62,929 nt of DNA. Source: Pseudomonadota bacterium (GTDB lineage Bacteria; Pseudomonadota; Gammaproteobacteria; Steroidobacterales; Steroidobacteraceae). The notes under the pieces are model-generated. The model was not told the DNA's origin, searched no databases, and saw only the letters and a list, made by a program, of their open reading frames with translations. Both the position numbers and the translations under genes were made by a program. Within the stretch, counting starts at the first letter, position 1; the number at the start of each line of letters is the position of its first letter. The stretch is from NCBI GenBank assembly GCA_021826035.1, contig JAKBBE010000008.1, positions 1 through 62,929 on the forward strand, read 5' to 3'. This document shows positions 30,887-40,851 of this stretch, one piece after another.

Positions 30887-32500
30887 ATGCATCGACGTGG
30901 ATTTCTGCGCGGCAGTGCGGCGAGTTTCGCCGCCATCGCCCCCTGGCCGATGGAATTCAAACACAAGAAGCGCCCGCAGGGACCGGCGCACGGTGTGGCG
31001 CATTTCGGCGCGCCGCGGCCGTTCTCCTTCGCCTGGCTGAAGGCGCTCGCGCGCTCGATGTCCCTCACCGTCTACAGCGAACCGGTCGCGCCGCTGCCGG
31101 CGGCGATCCAGAGGCTCTCCTGGGACCAGTGGGAGTCGATCACCTACCGTCCCGAGCGGACACTGTGGTACGAGGATGACCTCTTCTTCCGCATCCGCTT
31201 CGACCACCTCGGCTTCACCATGAAGCGCCCGGTGCGCATGTACGACCTGGATCAACACATCGCGCGCCAGATCCTGTTCGATCCGAACCTGTTCGACTAC
31301 AGCCACTCGGGTCTGAAGCCGAAGGAGATCCCGACTCATCTGGGCTTCTCCGGATTCAACGTGCTGTTTCACACCAACTGGGCGGATGACCGGGCGGTGT
31401 TCCAGGGCGCCTCTTACTTCCGCGCCGTCGACGGCAGCGGCCAGTACGGCATGTCGCAGCGCGGACTGGCGATCGACACCGGCATGGCCCAGCCGGAGGA
31501 ATTCCCCGACTTCGTCGCCTTCTATCTGCAGAAGCCGGCGCGTGAATCGACGCTGCTCACCGTGTACGCGCTGCTCGATTCCCCGAGCGTCGCCGGCGCC
31601 TATCGGTTCATCATCGATGTGGCGAGCACGCTGGTGATGGACGTGGACTTCACGCTCTACCCGCGCCGCCAGATCGAGCGGCTCGGCATCGCACCGGGCA
31701 CCAGCATGTACCTGGTCGGAGAGAACGACCATCGGGTTGCCGACGACTGGCGTCCGCAGATCCACGACTCCGACGGCCTGCAGATGCACACCGGCGTCGG
31801 GGAGTGGATCTGGCGCCCGCTCACCAACCCGGCCGAACTTCGGGTCAACTCCTACCTCGATGACAATCCGCGCGGCTTCGGGCTGATGCAGCGCGATCAC
31901 AACTTCGCCGACTACCAGGACGATGGCGTCTGGTACAACCGCCGACCGAGCTGCTGGGTGGCCCCGAAGGGCGCCTGGGGCAAAGGCGCGGTCATGCTGG
32001 TGGAGATCCCCACCATCGATGAGACGATGGACAACATCGTGGCGTTCTGGAATCCGGCCGAGGAGATCGTTCCCGGCCGCCACTACACCTACGGCTACCG
32101 CCTGTACTGGTGCCGCGAGAACCCCTTCAAGTCCCACCTTGGACACGTGCACGCGACCCGCGACGGCATCGGCGGGGTGGTCGGCCAGAAGCGCACCGAG
32201 TTCTCCTGGCGCTTCGTGGTCGATTTCGTCGGCGGTGATCTGCCGATGCTCGCCCCCACAGACAAGGTCATCGCGGTGGTGAGCACCTCGCACGGCCACG
32301 TGCAGCTCGTGTCGGCCCGCCCGCTGCTGCCGCTGAAGGGCGGCTGGCGCGCGATGTTCGACCTGGTGCCCGAGGAGGCCGATCAGCAGATCGACCTCAG
32401 GCTGTTCCTGCAACTGAACGGTCAGGCGCTCACCGAGACCTGGATGTACCAGTACACACCGCCATCGCTCGCCGTGCAGCGCAGCTACGTGCAGACCTGA
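30887..32500 (+). CDS. opgD: Glucan biosynthesis protein D, Tat-exported paralogue
   Basis: A second OpgG/OpgD-family periplasmic protein (537 aa). The N-terminus RRGFLRGSAASFAAIAPW has the twin-arginine motif, as in E. coli OpgD (a beta-1,2-glucanase). The body matches the upstream paralogue block for block (SWDQWESITYRPERTLW, GASYFRAVDG, PQIHDSDGLQMHTG, NPRGFGLMQRDHNFADYQDD). The ATG at 30887 has GAGGAC upstream and follows opgH by 10 bp, so G, H and D appear to form one operon. Confidence 0.92.
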   Translation: MHRRGFLRGSAASFAAIAPWPMEFKHKKRPQGPAHGVAHFGAPRPFSFAWLKALARSMSLTVYSEPVAPLPAAIQRLSWDQWESITYRPERTLWYEDDLFFRIRFDHLGFTMKRPVRMYDLDQHIARQILFDPNLFDYSHSGLKPKEIPTHLGFSGFNVLFHTNWADDRAVFQGASYFRAVDGSGQYGMSQRGLAIDTGMAQPEEFPDFVAFYLQKPARESTLLTVYALLDSPSVAGAYRFIIDVASTLVMDVDFTLYPRRQIERLGIAPGTSMYLVGENDHRVADDWRPQIHDSDGLQMHTGVGEWIWRPLTNPAELRVNSYLDDNPRGFGLMQRDHNFADYQDDGVWYNRRPSCWVAPKGAWGKGAVMLVEIPTIDETMDNIVAFWNPAEEIVPGRHYTYGYRLYWCRENPFKSHLGHVHATRDGIGGVVGQKRTEFSWRFVVDFVGGDLPMLAPTDKVIAVVSTSHGHVQLVSARPLLPLKGGWRAMFDLVPEEADQQIDLRLFLQLNGQALTETWMYQYTPPSLAVQRSYVQT

Positions 32501-32552
32501 GCGACACGCCGTGCGTGCGCGGCGTACCTGTCACACACCGCCGCCGAAGACC

Positions 32553-33476
32553 ATGATGGACGAGAACACCCTGCCCGAGCGCGATGTCTGGTCCGATTGG
32601 CTCCTGCACGGGCGCGACGGCGGCGATCCTCACTATGCGCGCGCGCTGCGCGCGTTGGTCGAGCGTTACGTCGAGCGGGTTCTCGCCGGCGCCGCACTGC
32701 AGCCGGGCGAGACGTTTGCCGACGTCGGGGCCGGCGAGGGGCTGCTCGCGCTGCGCGCCCTGGAGCTCACCGGCGGGGACCTTCAGGTCTGGCTCACCGA
32801 CCTCTCCGCGCCCCTCCTGCGCCACGCCCAGCAGCTCGCCGAGCAGCGCGGCCTCGCACAGCGCTGCCGCTTCCTCTGCGCCACGGCCGAGCGGCTCACG
32901 GGCATCGCGGATGAGTCACTCGATGCGATCACGACCCGCTCGGTGCTCGCCTACGTCGCCGACAAGACCGCCGCACTGCGCGAGTTCCACCGCGTGCTGC
33001 GCCCCGGCGGGCGCATCTCGATCGGTGAGCCGATTTTCCAGGACGAAGCGGTCGCGGCACAGGCGATGCGCGCGGTCATCGGCGCGAATGCCCCCGAGGC
33101 GGTCAGTCCGCTGCTGCGCCTGATGCACCGCTGGAAGGCGTCGCAATTTCCGGACACCGACGAGGCGATCCGCGCCAGCGCGATCGCGAGCTACTCCGAG
33201 CGGGACCTGGTGCGCTTCGCGCAGAACGCGGGCTTCGTCGATGTGCATCTGGAGCTGCACATCGACGCGCTCCCGTCGATCGTGCGCACCTGGGAGGTGT
33301 TCATCAACACCGCGCCGCATCCGCTCGCCCCGCCACTCAGCGCGATCATGGCGGAGAAATTCACCCCGAGCGAACGTGAGCTGTTCGAACGCAGCATGCG
33401 CCCGGTGATCGAGGATCCGCGCGCCGTGAGCACCGAACGGATGGCTTACCTGACAGCGCGCAAGCCGCGCGCGTAG
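32553..33476 (+). CDS. Class I SAM-dependent methyltransferase, substrate unknown
   Basis: The 307-aa protein has a Rossmann-like methyltransferase fold with motif I FADVGAGEGLLAL, an acidic motif II region (VWLTDLSAPLL) and the post-motif segment VLRPGGRISIGEPIF. A C-terminal extension of about 130 residues is not typical of the minimal fold. The ATG at 32553 is preferred over an upstream ATG at 32511 as it begins closer to the domain. It lies 52 bp after opgD on the same strand and could be co-transcribed with the glucan genes, but nothing shows that it modifies glucans. Confidence 0.75.
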   Translation: MMDENTLPERDVWSDWLLHGRDGGDPHYARALRALVERYVERVLAGAALQPGETFADVGAGEGLLALRALELTGGDLQVWLTDLSAPLLRHAQQLAEQRGLAQRCRFLCATAERLTGIADESLDAITTRSVLAYVADKTAALREFHRVLRPGGRISIGEPIFQDEAVAAQAMRAVIGANAPEAVSPLLRLMHRWKASQFPDTDEAIRASAIASYSERDLVRFAQNAGFVDVHLELHIDALPSIVRTWEVFINTAPHPLAPPLSAIMAEKFTPSERELFERSMRPVIEDPRAVSTERMAYLTARKPRA

Positions 33477-33664
33477 CGCTCACGACCGCCAGACACGAAC
33501 CCATGTGATGTTGGTTCACGCGGATGTTTCATCCGTGTTACGACGCCGCTGCGCGGTGGGCACGAAGAAAGGGTGGCAAGATCCGCCCGATTCAAACATA
33601 ATGACAGCCCCTGCACCTCACAGGACGGTCCCGGGACCGGCGCGACGGATCGCGCGGGACCGGC

Positions 33665-34969
33665 ATGCCGACGCCAATCCGCCTGCACAACATGCCATTG
33701 GCCCGCGACAACCCGGCACCCGCAGACTCACCGGACGGTTTGAGCCAGTGGTACGGTCGCGTACGCGCCCGCACGCTCGAGCTGTGTGCCCCGCTCGCAC
33801 CGGAGGACACCGTGGTGCAATCGATGCCGGAGGCAAGTCCCACCAAGTGGCACCTGGCGCACACGAGCTGGTTCTTCGAGCGCTTCGTACTCGGGCGCGG
33901 TGCCGCGGGCGCCGCGCCGCTGCACCCCGAATGGCATTTCCTCTTCAACTCGTACTATCAGAGCGCCGGACCGATGCATGCCCGCGATGCGCGCGGCCTG
34001 CTCACGCGCCCGACGTTCGAGGAGGTCTGCGCCTACCGCGCCCGGATCGATGAGGCGGTTCTTGAGCGTCTGGCGCAGGACATTCCCGAGACGCTGGCCG
34101 CGGCACTGAGACTCGGGCTGCACCATGAGCAGCAGCATCAGGAGCTGATGCTGACGGACCTGAAGCATCTGTTCGCATGCAACCCGTTGCAGCCGGTGTA
34201 CACGACCGGACATGGCACACCCGGCCGCAGCGTCGCGCCGCTGCGCTTCCTGCCGGGTCGCACCGGCATCGTCGAGAGCGGCTATGGCGGCACGCACTTC
34301 GCGTACGACAACGAGCTTCCGCGCCACCGCGAACTGCTGCATCCGCACGCCATCGCGCACCGCCCGGTGAGCAACGGGGAGTACGCCGAGTTCATCCGCG
34401 CCGGCGGCTACCGCACCGCGCTGCTGTGGATGTCCGAGGGATGGGCCTGCGTGCAGCGCGAGGGTTGGACCCGTCCGCTCTACTGGGCCGAGGATCTCAC
34501 CAGCGCGTTCACCCTCGGCGGCGTACGCGCGCTCGATCCGAACGCGCCGGTCTGTCATGTCAGTTATTTCGAGGCCGACGCGTTCGCCCGCTGGGCCGGT
34601 GCGCGCCTGGCGCTCGAGGCCGAGTGGGAGATGCTCGCCGAGCCGCTCGACCCGACGGACGGACAGTTCGCCGATGACGGTCTGTTCGAACCGCAGGCCG
34701 ATCCGCACCCGCAGCAGGAAGGCCCCCGACAGCTGTTCGGTGACGTATGGGAATGGACGGGTAGCCCGTACGTCGGATACCCCGGCTTCAAGCCCTTGCC
34801 CGGGGCCCTGGGCGAATACAACGGCAAGTTCATGTGCGGGCAATGGGTGCTGCGCGGCGGGTCATGTGCCACACCGCGCGGGCACGTGCGCGCCAGTTAC
34901 CGCAACTTCTTCTATCCGCGCGACCGCTGGCAGTTCAGCGGCATCCGCCTCGCCCGGGATCTGCCATGA
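33665..34969 (+). CDS. egtB: Ergothioneine biosynthesis sulfoxide synthase EgtB
   Basis: EgtB is the nonheme-iron enzyme that joins hercynine to a thiol (gamma-glutamylcysteine or cysteine, depending on type) with O2. The 434-aa protein has an N-terminal DinB-like domain supplying the iron ligands (KWHLAHTSWF, and HHEQQHQE at residues 153-160 giving the HX3HXE motif) and a C-terminal FGE-sulfatase-like domain with GDVWEWTGSPYVGYPGF and CGQWVLRGGSCATPRGHVR. Its stop overlaps the egtD start by 4 nt (ATGA). Other Egt enzymes are absent from the window. Confidence 0.92.
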   Translation: MPTPIRLHNMPLARDNPAPADSPDGLSQWYGRVRARTLELCAPLAPEDTVVQSMPEASPTKWHLAHTSWFFERFVLGRGAAGAAPLHPEWHFLFNSYYQSAGPMHARDARGLLTRPTFEEVCAYRARIDEAVLERLAQDIPETLAAALRLGLHHEQQHQELMLTDLKHLFACNPLQPVYTTGHGTPGRSVAPLRFLPGRTGIVESGYGGTHFAYDNELPRHRELLHPHAIAHRPVSNGEYAEFIRAGGYRTALLWMSEGWACVQREGWTRPLYWAEDLTSAFTLGGVRALDPNAPVCHVSYFEADAFARWAGARLALEAEWEMLAEPLDPTDGQFADDGLFEPQADPHPQQEGPRQLFGDVWEWTGSPYVGYPGFKPLPGALGEYNGKFMCGQWVLRGGSCATPRGHVRASYRNFFYPRDRWQFSGIRLARDLP

Positions 34970-35949
34970 ACACGCTGCCGAGCGAGATCCGGCTGTACGA
35001 TCTGCACCCGAGCGATGCGGATATCCGCAGCGACGTGCTCGAGGGCCTGGCGCGCCGCCCCAAGCAGTTGCCCTCGAAATACTTCTACGATGCGCGCGGC
35101 TCGGAGTTGTTCGAGTGCATCTGCGAGCAGCCCGAGTACTACCTGACGCGCGCGGAAATCGCGTTGATGCGCACGCATGCCGCGGCCATCGGCGCAGCGC
35201 TCGGCCCGCACGCGTTGCTGCTCGAGTACGGCAGCGGCAGTGGCACCAAGACCGGCCTGCTGCTCGAGCACCTTCCCGAGGTCGCCGCGTACGTGCCGGT
35301 GGAGATCTCGCGCAGCGCGCTCACCGAGAGCGTGGCGCGCCTGAGTGAGCGCTTTGCCGACATCCAGATGCTGCCGGTGTGCGCGGATTTCACCCAGCCG
35401 ATCACGCTGCCGCAGCCGGCGCGCCGGCCGGCGCGCACGGTCATCTACTTTCCCGGTTCGACGATCGGCAACTTCAGCGCCGATCAGGCCGTGCAGCTGC
35501 TGACGCAGATGCGCCGGGCGATGGGCCGCAACGGCGCGGCCCTCATCGGCGTGGACCTGGTGAAGTCCCCGCAGCGGATCGAAGCGGCCTACAACGACGC
35601 CGCGGGCGTCACTGCCGAGTTCACCTTGAATCTGCTCACCCGGCTGAACCGGGAGCTCGGGGCCAACTTCGACCTCGGTGCGTTCCGCCACCGCGCGCGC
35701 TACCACCCCGAGCGGGAACGGATCGAGACCTACATCATCAGCCGGTGCGAGCAGCAGGTCCGCGTCGGCGGACACCGCGTCCACTTCGCCGCCGGGGAGG
35801 CGATGCGCGTAGAGCTCAGCTGCAAGTACTCGCCCGCATCCTTCGCACACATTGCCACCCGCGCAGGCCTTTCGGTCAGCGACCTCTGGACGGATGCCGA
35901 GGGACTCTTCAGCGTGCAGTGCCTGCGCCCGGCCGGCGCGCCGGGCTGA
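34966..35949 (+). CDS. egtD: L-histidine N(alpha)-methyltransferase EgtD
   Basis: EgtD trimethylates histidine to hercynine using SAM, the first step of ergothioneine synthesis. The 327-aa protein shows the family start with SKYFYDARGSELFECICEQPEYYLTRAE, the SAM loop LLEYGSGSGTKT, the EIS(R)SAL segment and FPGSTIGNF. It is coupled to egtB by a 4-nt overlap. The substrate product of EgtD feeds directly into EgtB. Confidence 0.94.
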   Translation: MNTLPSEIRLYDLHPSDADIRSDVLEGLARRPKQLPSKYFYDARGSELFECICEQPEYYLTRAEIALMRTHAAAIGAALGPHALLLEYGSGSGTKTGLLLEHLPEVAAYVPVEISRSALTESVARLSERFADIQMLPVCADFTQPITLPQPARRPARTVIYFPGSTIGNFSADQAVQLLTQMRRAMGRNGAALIGVDLVKSPQRIEAAYNDAAGVTAEFTLNLLTRLNRELGANFDLGAFRHRARYHPERERIETYIISRCEQQVRVGGHRVHFAAGEAMRVELSCKYSPASFAHIATRAGLSVSDLWTDAEGLFSVQCLRPAGAPG

Positions 35950-35966
35950 CGGGCCGCGCCGAGCGC

Positions 35967-36665
35967 TCAGGCGAGGTCGAACAGCATCACTTCGCTGTCG
36001 GTATCGGCCTCGATCGTCACCGTCGCCTGCGCCTGCACCGCCGCCCCGTCACCGGCGCGCATCTCGGTGCCGTTCAGGGCTGCAATGCCCCGGGCCACCT
36101 GCAACCACAGCCCGCGCCGCGCGGCGATGGCGTGCTCAACCTTCTCCCCCGGCGACACGCTGGCAAGGTACACCCGCACGTCCTGATGCACGGTGAGTGA
36201 ACCCTCGGCGCCGTCCGGGGACGCGACGAGTTGCAGCCGCCCGCGCCGCCCTTCGGGCGCGAACGCGCGCTGCTCGTAGCCGGGTGTCAGTCCCGTCTCG
36301 GCCGGAATGACCCAGATCTGCAGGAAGTGCATCGGCGCACTCCCCGAGGGGTTGAATTCGCTGTGCCGGATGCCGGTGCCGGCGCTCATGCGCTGCAGCT
36401 CCCCCGGGCGGATCTGCGTGCCGTGACCGAGACTGTCGCGATGCTCGAGCGCGCCCTCGAGCACGTACGTGAGAATTTCCATGTCGCGGTGGGCATGGGT
36501 CGGGAAGCCCGCGCCGGGCACCACGCGATCCTCGTTGATCACGCGCAGCGTGCGAAAGCCCATGTGATCCGGATCGCGGTAATCGGCAAACGAGAACGTA
36601 TGGCGGCTCTCGAGCCACCCCGTGCGGCTCGCCCCGCGCGTCAGCCGATCGCGAAAGGTGATCAT
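35967..36665 (-). CDS. Pirin family protein (YhaK-like bicupin)
   Basis: A 232-aa two-cupin protein. Typical residues are FADYRDPDHMGFRTLRVINED, the metal-binding PTHAHRDMEILTYVLEG (His pair) and GIRHSEFNPS. The C-terminal cupin ends in EVMLFDLA. Such proteins are candidate quercetinases or redox sensors; no specific function is evident. The ATG at 36665 has GGAGG about 10 nt upstream, which supports it over longer starts. It converges with egtD. Confidence 0.88.
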   Translation of the reverse strand: MITFRDRLTRGASRTGWLESRHTFSFADYRDPDHMGFRTLRVINEDRVVPGAGFPTHAHRDMEILTYVLEGALEHRDSLGHGTQIRPGELQRMSAGTGIRHSEFNPSGSAPMHFLQIWVIPAETGLTPGYEQRAFAPEGRRGRLQLVASPDGAEGSLTVHQDVRVYLASVSPGEKVEHAIAARRGLWLQVARGIAALNGTEMRAGDGAAVQAQATVTIEADTDSEVMLFDLA

Positions 36666-36869
36666 GCGCCGCCTCCGTCTGAACCCCATACGCCGCGGCG
36701 CACCGGGACTGCCGCGATCGCCTGCGCCTCGGCGCTGACACCCGCGTCGGACCCGACATGCCGATGCACTCGCCCGGTCGGACGCGCCAACCGCCTCGCC
36801 GTGGCCGCTGCTCTCGATCAGGCCCGGCAGTATCGCACGCTCGGTGCGCCCGAGGACCCCGCGCGCGGC

Positions 36870-36875
36870 TATCAT
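36870..36875 (+). promoter_or_regulatory. -10-like hexamer TATCAT before the DUF938 gene
   Basis: TATCAT ends 8 nt before the ATG at 36884 with no Shine-Dalgarno sequence, suggesting leaderless initiation. No clear -35. Confidence 0.4.
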
Positions 36876-36883
36876 GCGCCTCC

Positions 36884-37489
36884 ATGTCCGATCCGAAACC
36901 CTACTCCGAGGCCTGCGCACGCAACCGCGAGCCCATCCTCGAGGTGCTGCAACGGCACTTCGCCGACCGGCGCCGCGTGCTTGAAATCGGCAGCGGCACC
37001 GGGCAGCACGCGGTGTACTTCGCCGCCAAGATGCCGCATCTGCGCTGGCAGACCTCGGAGCGCCCCGCCCAGCTGGCCGGCCTGCAGCCGTGGCTCGAGG
37101 AGGCCGCGCTCGCGAATCTCCCGCCACCGCTCGCGCTCGATGTGGCCGGCCCCTGGCCTGCGACACGATTCGATGCGCTGTTCACGGCGAATACGCTGCA
37201 CATCATGAGCTGGGCTGACGTGTGCGCGCTGTTCGCGGCACTGCCCGACGTTCTTGCGCCCGAGGCGCTGCTCGCCGTCTACGGCCCTTTCAACTATGGC
37301 GGGACCTTCACCAGCCCGAGCAACGCCGCGTTCGACCTGTGGCTGAAGCAGCGCTCGAGCGAGAGCGGGGTACGCGACTTCGAGGCGGTCGATGCGCTCG
37401 CCCAGTCCGCCGGCCTCGCGCTCATCGAGGACTGCGCCATGCCGGCGCACAACCGCACCCTTCTCTGGCGGCGGAGCGGCCCGGGCTGA
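36884..37489 (+). CDS. DUF938 methyltransferase-like protein
   Basis: A 201-aa class I SAM methyltransferase-like protein of the DUF938 family. Conserved pieces are SEACARNREPILEVL, the SAM-binding LEIGSGTGQHAVYFA, the LFTANTLHIMSW segment and VYGPFNYGGTFTSPSNAAFD. The role of the family is unknown. The gene diverges from pirin and converges with the ATP-grasp gene. A -10-like TATCAT sits 8 nt before the ATG. Confidence 0.88.
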   Translation: MSDPKPYSEACARNREPILEVLQRHFADRRRVLEIGSGTGQHAVYFAAKMPHLRWQTSERPAQLAGLQPWLEEAALANLPPPLALDVAGPWPATRFDALFTANTLHIMSWADVCALFAALPDVLAPEALLAVYGPFNYGGTFTSPSNAAFDLWLKQRSSESGVRDFEAVDALAQSAGLALIEDCAMPAHNRTLLWRRSGPG

Positions 37490-37506
37490 GCGGCGGGTGT
37501 GCCGCC

Positions 37507-38438
37507 TCAGCCCCTGCGCACCGCCGCGGCAATCTGCTGCGCGAAGCGCTCGGCCGCACCGGCGGCGAAGCCGAGGAACAGCGACGGCTCGGCAAGCTCC
37601 AACTCGAGCACGAACGGCGCCCCGGCCGCATCGCGCAGCAGATCCACCCGAGCATAGAGCAATGTCTCAGGCGTGCGCCCCGTCGCGCGCAGCACCGAGA
37701 GCACCCGCTCGGCCACGGCTCGCTCCTGCGGCTGCGGCGTACGCGCCGTGATGTGCTCTGCGGCGAACAGCGCCCGCGTCGGATCGGCGTTCGGGCGCAG
37801 CAGCGGACCTTTGCGGATGGCGTGACTGAACTCGCCGCCGAAGAACAGCAAGGCCGTCTCGCCATCGCGGTCCACCGCCTCGAGGTACGGCTGCAGCAGC
37901 ACGCTGCGTCCGGCCGCCTGCAGCGCCTGCGCATGCGCACTCGCCTCCTGCAGCTGTGCGCGGCCGAGTCGGCGCGCGCCGCGTGAACCGGCCCCCACCG
38001 TCGGCTTGATGACGAACTCGGCGCAAGGCTGCTCGGCGAGAAATCGCTCGAGCGCCGGGCGCACCGGCTCGTGGGGCTCGATGAAGGCGCTCGCCACCGC
38101 CGGCAAGCCGAGCGCGGCGAGCTCGCGCAGGTAGTGCTTGTCGGTATTCCAGGCGACCAGCGGTTCGGGATTGTGCAGGCGCGTCTCGCCCGACACATGC
38201 GCGAGCCAGCCGCGGAACGCCTCGAGCCGATCGGTGTAGTCCCAGGTCGAGCGCAGCAGCGCGAGATCATAGGCGGACCAGCGCACCGACGGGTCGTCCC
38301 AATCGAGCACCTCAGCGGTGAGCCCCGCGGCGGCGAGCGCCGCCTCGAGCGCCGGCATGTCCTCATCCAGTCCGCGTGCGGCGCGCGCGCCGACCAGCGC
38401 GACGCGGCCGGCGCTGCGCCGGGAAACGATCGGCGCGC

Positions 38439-38442
<4 letters not shown>
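37507..38442 (-). CDS. ATP-grasp domain protein (RimK/glutathione synthase-like)
   Basis: A 311-aa ATP-grasp ligase-like protein: such enzymes form an acyl phosphate and join an amine or thiol. The N-terminal part has LLRSTWDYTDRLEAFRGWL, seen in DcsG/SCO-type relatives; the ATP-grasp core includes FVIKPTVGAGSRGA and DGETALLFFGGEFSHAIRKG, ending in the metal-binding FVLELELAEPSLFL. The natural start is a GTG at 38442 overlapping the nitrilase stop by 4 nt. Substrate is unknown. It is the last gene of a three-gene overlapping operon. Confidence 0.85.
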
Positions 38443-39351
<909 letters not shown>

Positions 39352-39359
<8 letters not shown>

Positions 39360-40332
39360 GGTCTGGCCCTCGCCCCATCAGCTGACGGGTCGCCAGCGAC
39401 TCGTGCACCTGCTCGGTGATGCGCATCGCGGTCTCGAGCGCCATCAGCCCGTCCTCCCCACTCACCACCGGCGGCTTGCCGGTGCGGATCGATTCGAGGA
39501 AGGCCTCGATTTCGGCCTTCAGCGCATCGCCCTGCTCCAGACTCTGCTCCTCGATGCTCACCGGCAGAGCCCCCGCTTCCCCGTGCGGATCGCGCTTGCG
39601 GATCAGCGTCATGATCTTCTGATGCAGATCGAGCGACAGATACGCATCGTCCTCGAACAATCGCATCTTGCGCTCGGTCTTCAGGCTCACGCGGCTCGCC
39701 GTGGCATTGACCACACAGCCGTTGGCGAAGCGGATGCGCGCATTGGCGATGTCGATGGCCTCTGAGAACACCGGCGTGCCGACCGCGTCGATGGTCGCGA
39801 CCGGCGCGCCCACGATGGTCTGGACCAGATCGATGTCGTGGATCATCAGGTCGAGCACGACGTTCACGTCGGTGCCCCGCTCCTTGTACGGGGCGAGCCG
39901 GTGGCACTCGACGAAGCGCGGCGAGCGCAGATACGGCTCGGCGGCGAGGATGGCCGAATTGAACCGCTCCAGGTGCCCGACCTGCAGCACACGGCCGCAG
40001 CGCGCCGCCACGTCGATCAGTTCGCGCGCCTCGCGCGGGGTTTCGGTGATCGGCTTCTCCACCAGCACATGCGCCCCGGCGAGCAGGAAGTCCCGTGCGA
40101 TCGCAAAATGCGCCGGGGTGGGGGTCACGACGCTCACCGCATCGACCTGGCCGAGCAGCACCCGGTAATCGGCGAGCGGCCGCGTGCCGAGTTCTGCGGC
40201 GACCTGCTCGCGGGCCTCCGCGCGCGCATCGACCACCGCCTCGAGGCGGCAGCGGGGGGACTGGGCGTATTTCTGGGCATGGAAACGGCCCAGATAGCCG
40301 ACGCCGATGACGGCTGTTTTAATCTGCTCCAT
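39352..40332 (-). CDS. Gfo/Idh/MocA-family oxidoreductase
   Basis: A 326-aa NAD(P)-dependent oxidoreductase. It has the Rossmann motif AVIGVGYLGRFHAQKY, the conserved EKPIT with the catalytic-type Lys and the family segment DLMIHDIDLVQTIVG. Overall pattern (HLERFNSAIL, HRLAPYKERGTDV) resembles proteins annotated as UDP-GlcNAc 3-dehydrogenase (GnnA-like), but no GnnB aminotransferase is nearby, so that is only a possibility. Start 40332 is preferred over 40341 because a CATAAT lies 7 nt before it and the upstream ATG overlaps that hexamer. It leads the nitrilase and ATP-grasp genes. Confidence 0.85.
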
Positions 40333-40339
40333 GCGCACC

Positions 40340-40345
40340 ATTATG
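40340..40345 (-). promoter_or_regulatory. -10-like hexamer CATAAT before the Gfo/Idh operon
   Basis: CATAAT on the minus strand ends 7 nt before the ATG at 40332, with no Shine-Dalgarno sequence. Predicted leaderless. Confidence 0.4.
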
Positions 40346-40422
40346 ACCTGCCGGGGCGGGCCGCGGGCCGCCGATCACACCCGCGGGGGGCGCATTCGGG
40401 CCTCCCGGCCGCCCGGATCGGC

Positions 40423-40428
40423 TACACT
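40423..40428 (+). promoter_or_regulatory. -10-like hexamer TACACT before the 40437 gene
   Basis: TACACT ends 8 nt before the ATG at 40437; no Shine-Dalgarno sequence is present. It diverges from the CATAAT element of the neighbouring operon, about 78 bp away. Confidence 0.4.
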
Positions 40429-40436
40429 GGCCCTCT

Positions 40437-40763
40437 ATGGTGAATTCGCGCACCGAACCCTCGGCGACCCCGACGGCCGGACCGCTGCGCCTGCGGCGCG
40501 AGGCGGCGCTGCTCGGCGGCGCGCTCGCGCTCGGCGTACTGGTCATGCCGCTGCTGATCTGGCTGGCCGGACACGCCACGCTCGGCCCGTACATCCATGG
40601 CGACAGCGGCCCCGGCTACGGCCCGCTCACGCTCTACGGGGACTACTTCTCGGGGCTCGGGCACGGCTGGCTGCTCTACTGGGCGGTGGCGCTCGGGCCG
40701 CTGCTGGTGCTGCTCGCCGCGCGGCTGTGGCTTGCGCTCCTGCGACGCCTGTCGCGGGAATGA
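40437..40763 (+). CDS. Small membrane protein, unknown function
   Basis: I do not recognise a family. The 108-aa product has two strongly hydrophobic segments (about residues 22-44 and 77-100), consistent with two transmembrane helices, and a Gly/Tyr-rich loop (GPYIHGDSGPGYGPLTLYGDYFSG) between them that would face the periplasm or cytoplasm. The N-terminal Thr/Pro/Arg stretch is cytoplasmic-looking. It diverges from the Gfo/Idh operon and precedes prc by 88 bp. Confidence 0.6.
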   Translation: MVNSRTEPSATPTAGPLRLRREAALLGGALALGVLVMPLLIWLAGHATLGPYIHGDSGPGYGPLTLYGDYFSGLGHGWLLYWAVALGPLLVLLAARLWLALLRRLSRE

Positions 40764-40851
40764 CCGACTTGCCGCGGCGCAGCGCCCCCTCGCCATTCAT
40801 TTGCCCCGTGTCTGACTCCGTGTCTGAAGGACTGCAGCGAGCGCTCTCACG

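Noticed and set aside
33521..33535. Short hairpin CGGATG-TTT-CATCCG before egtB as a terminator
   Set aside because: Only 6 bp with no T-tract; too weak to call.
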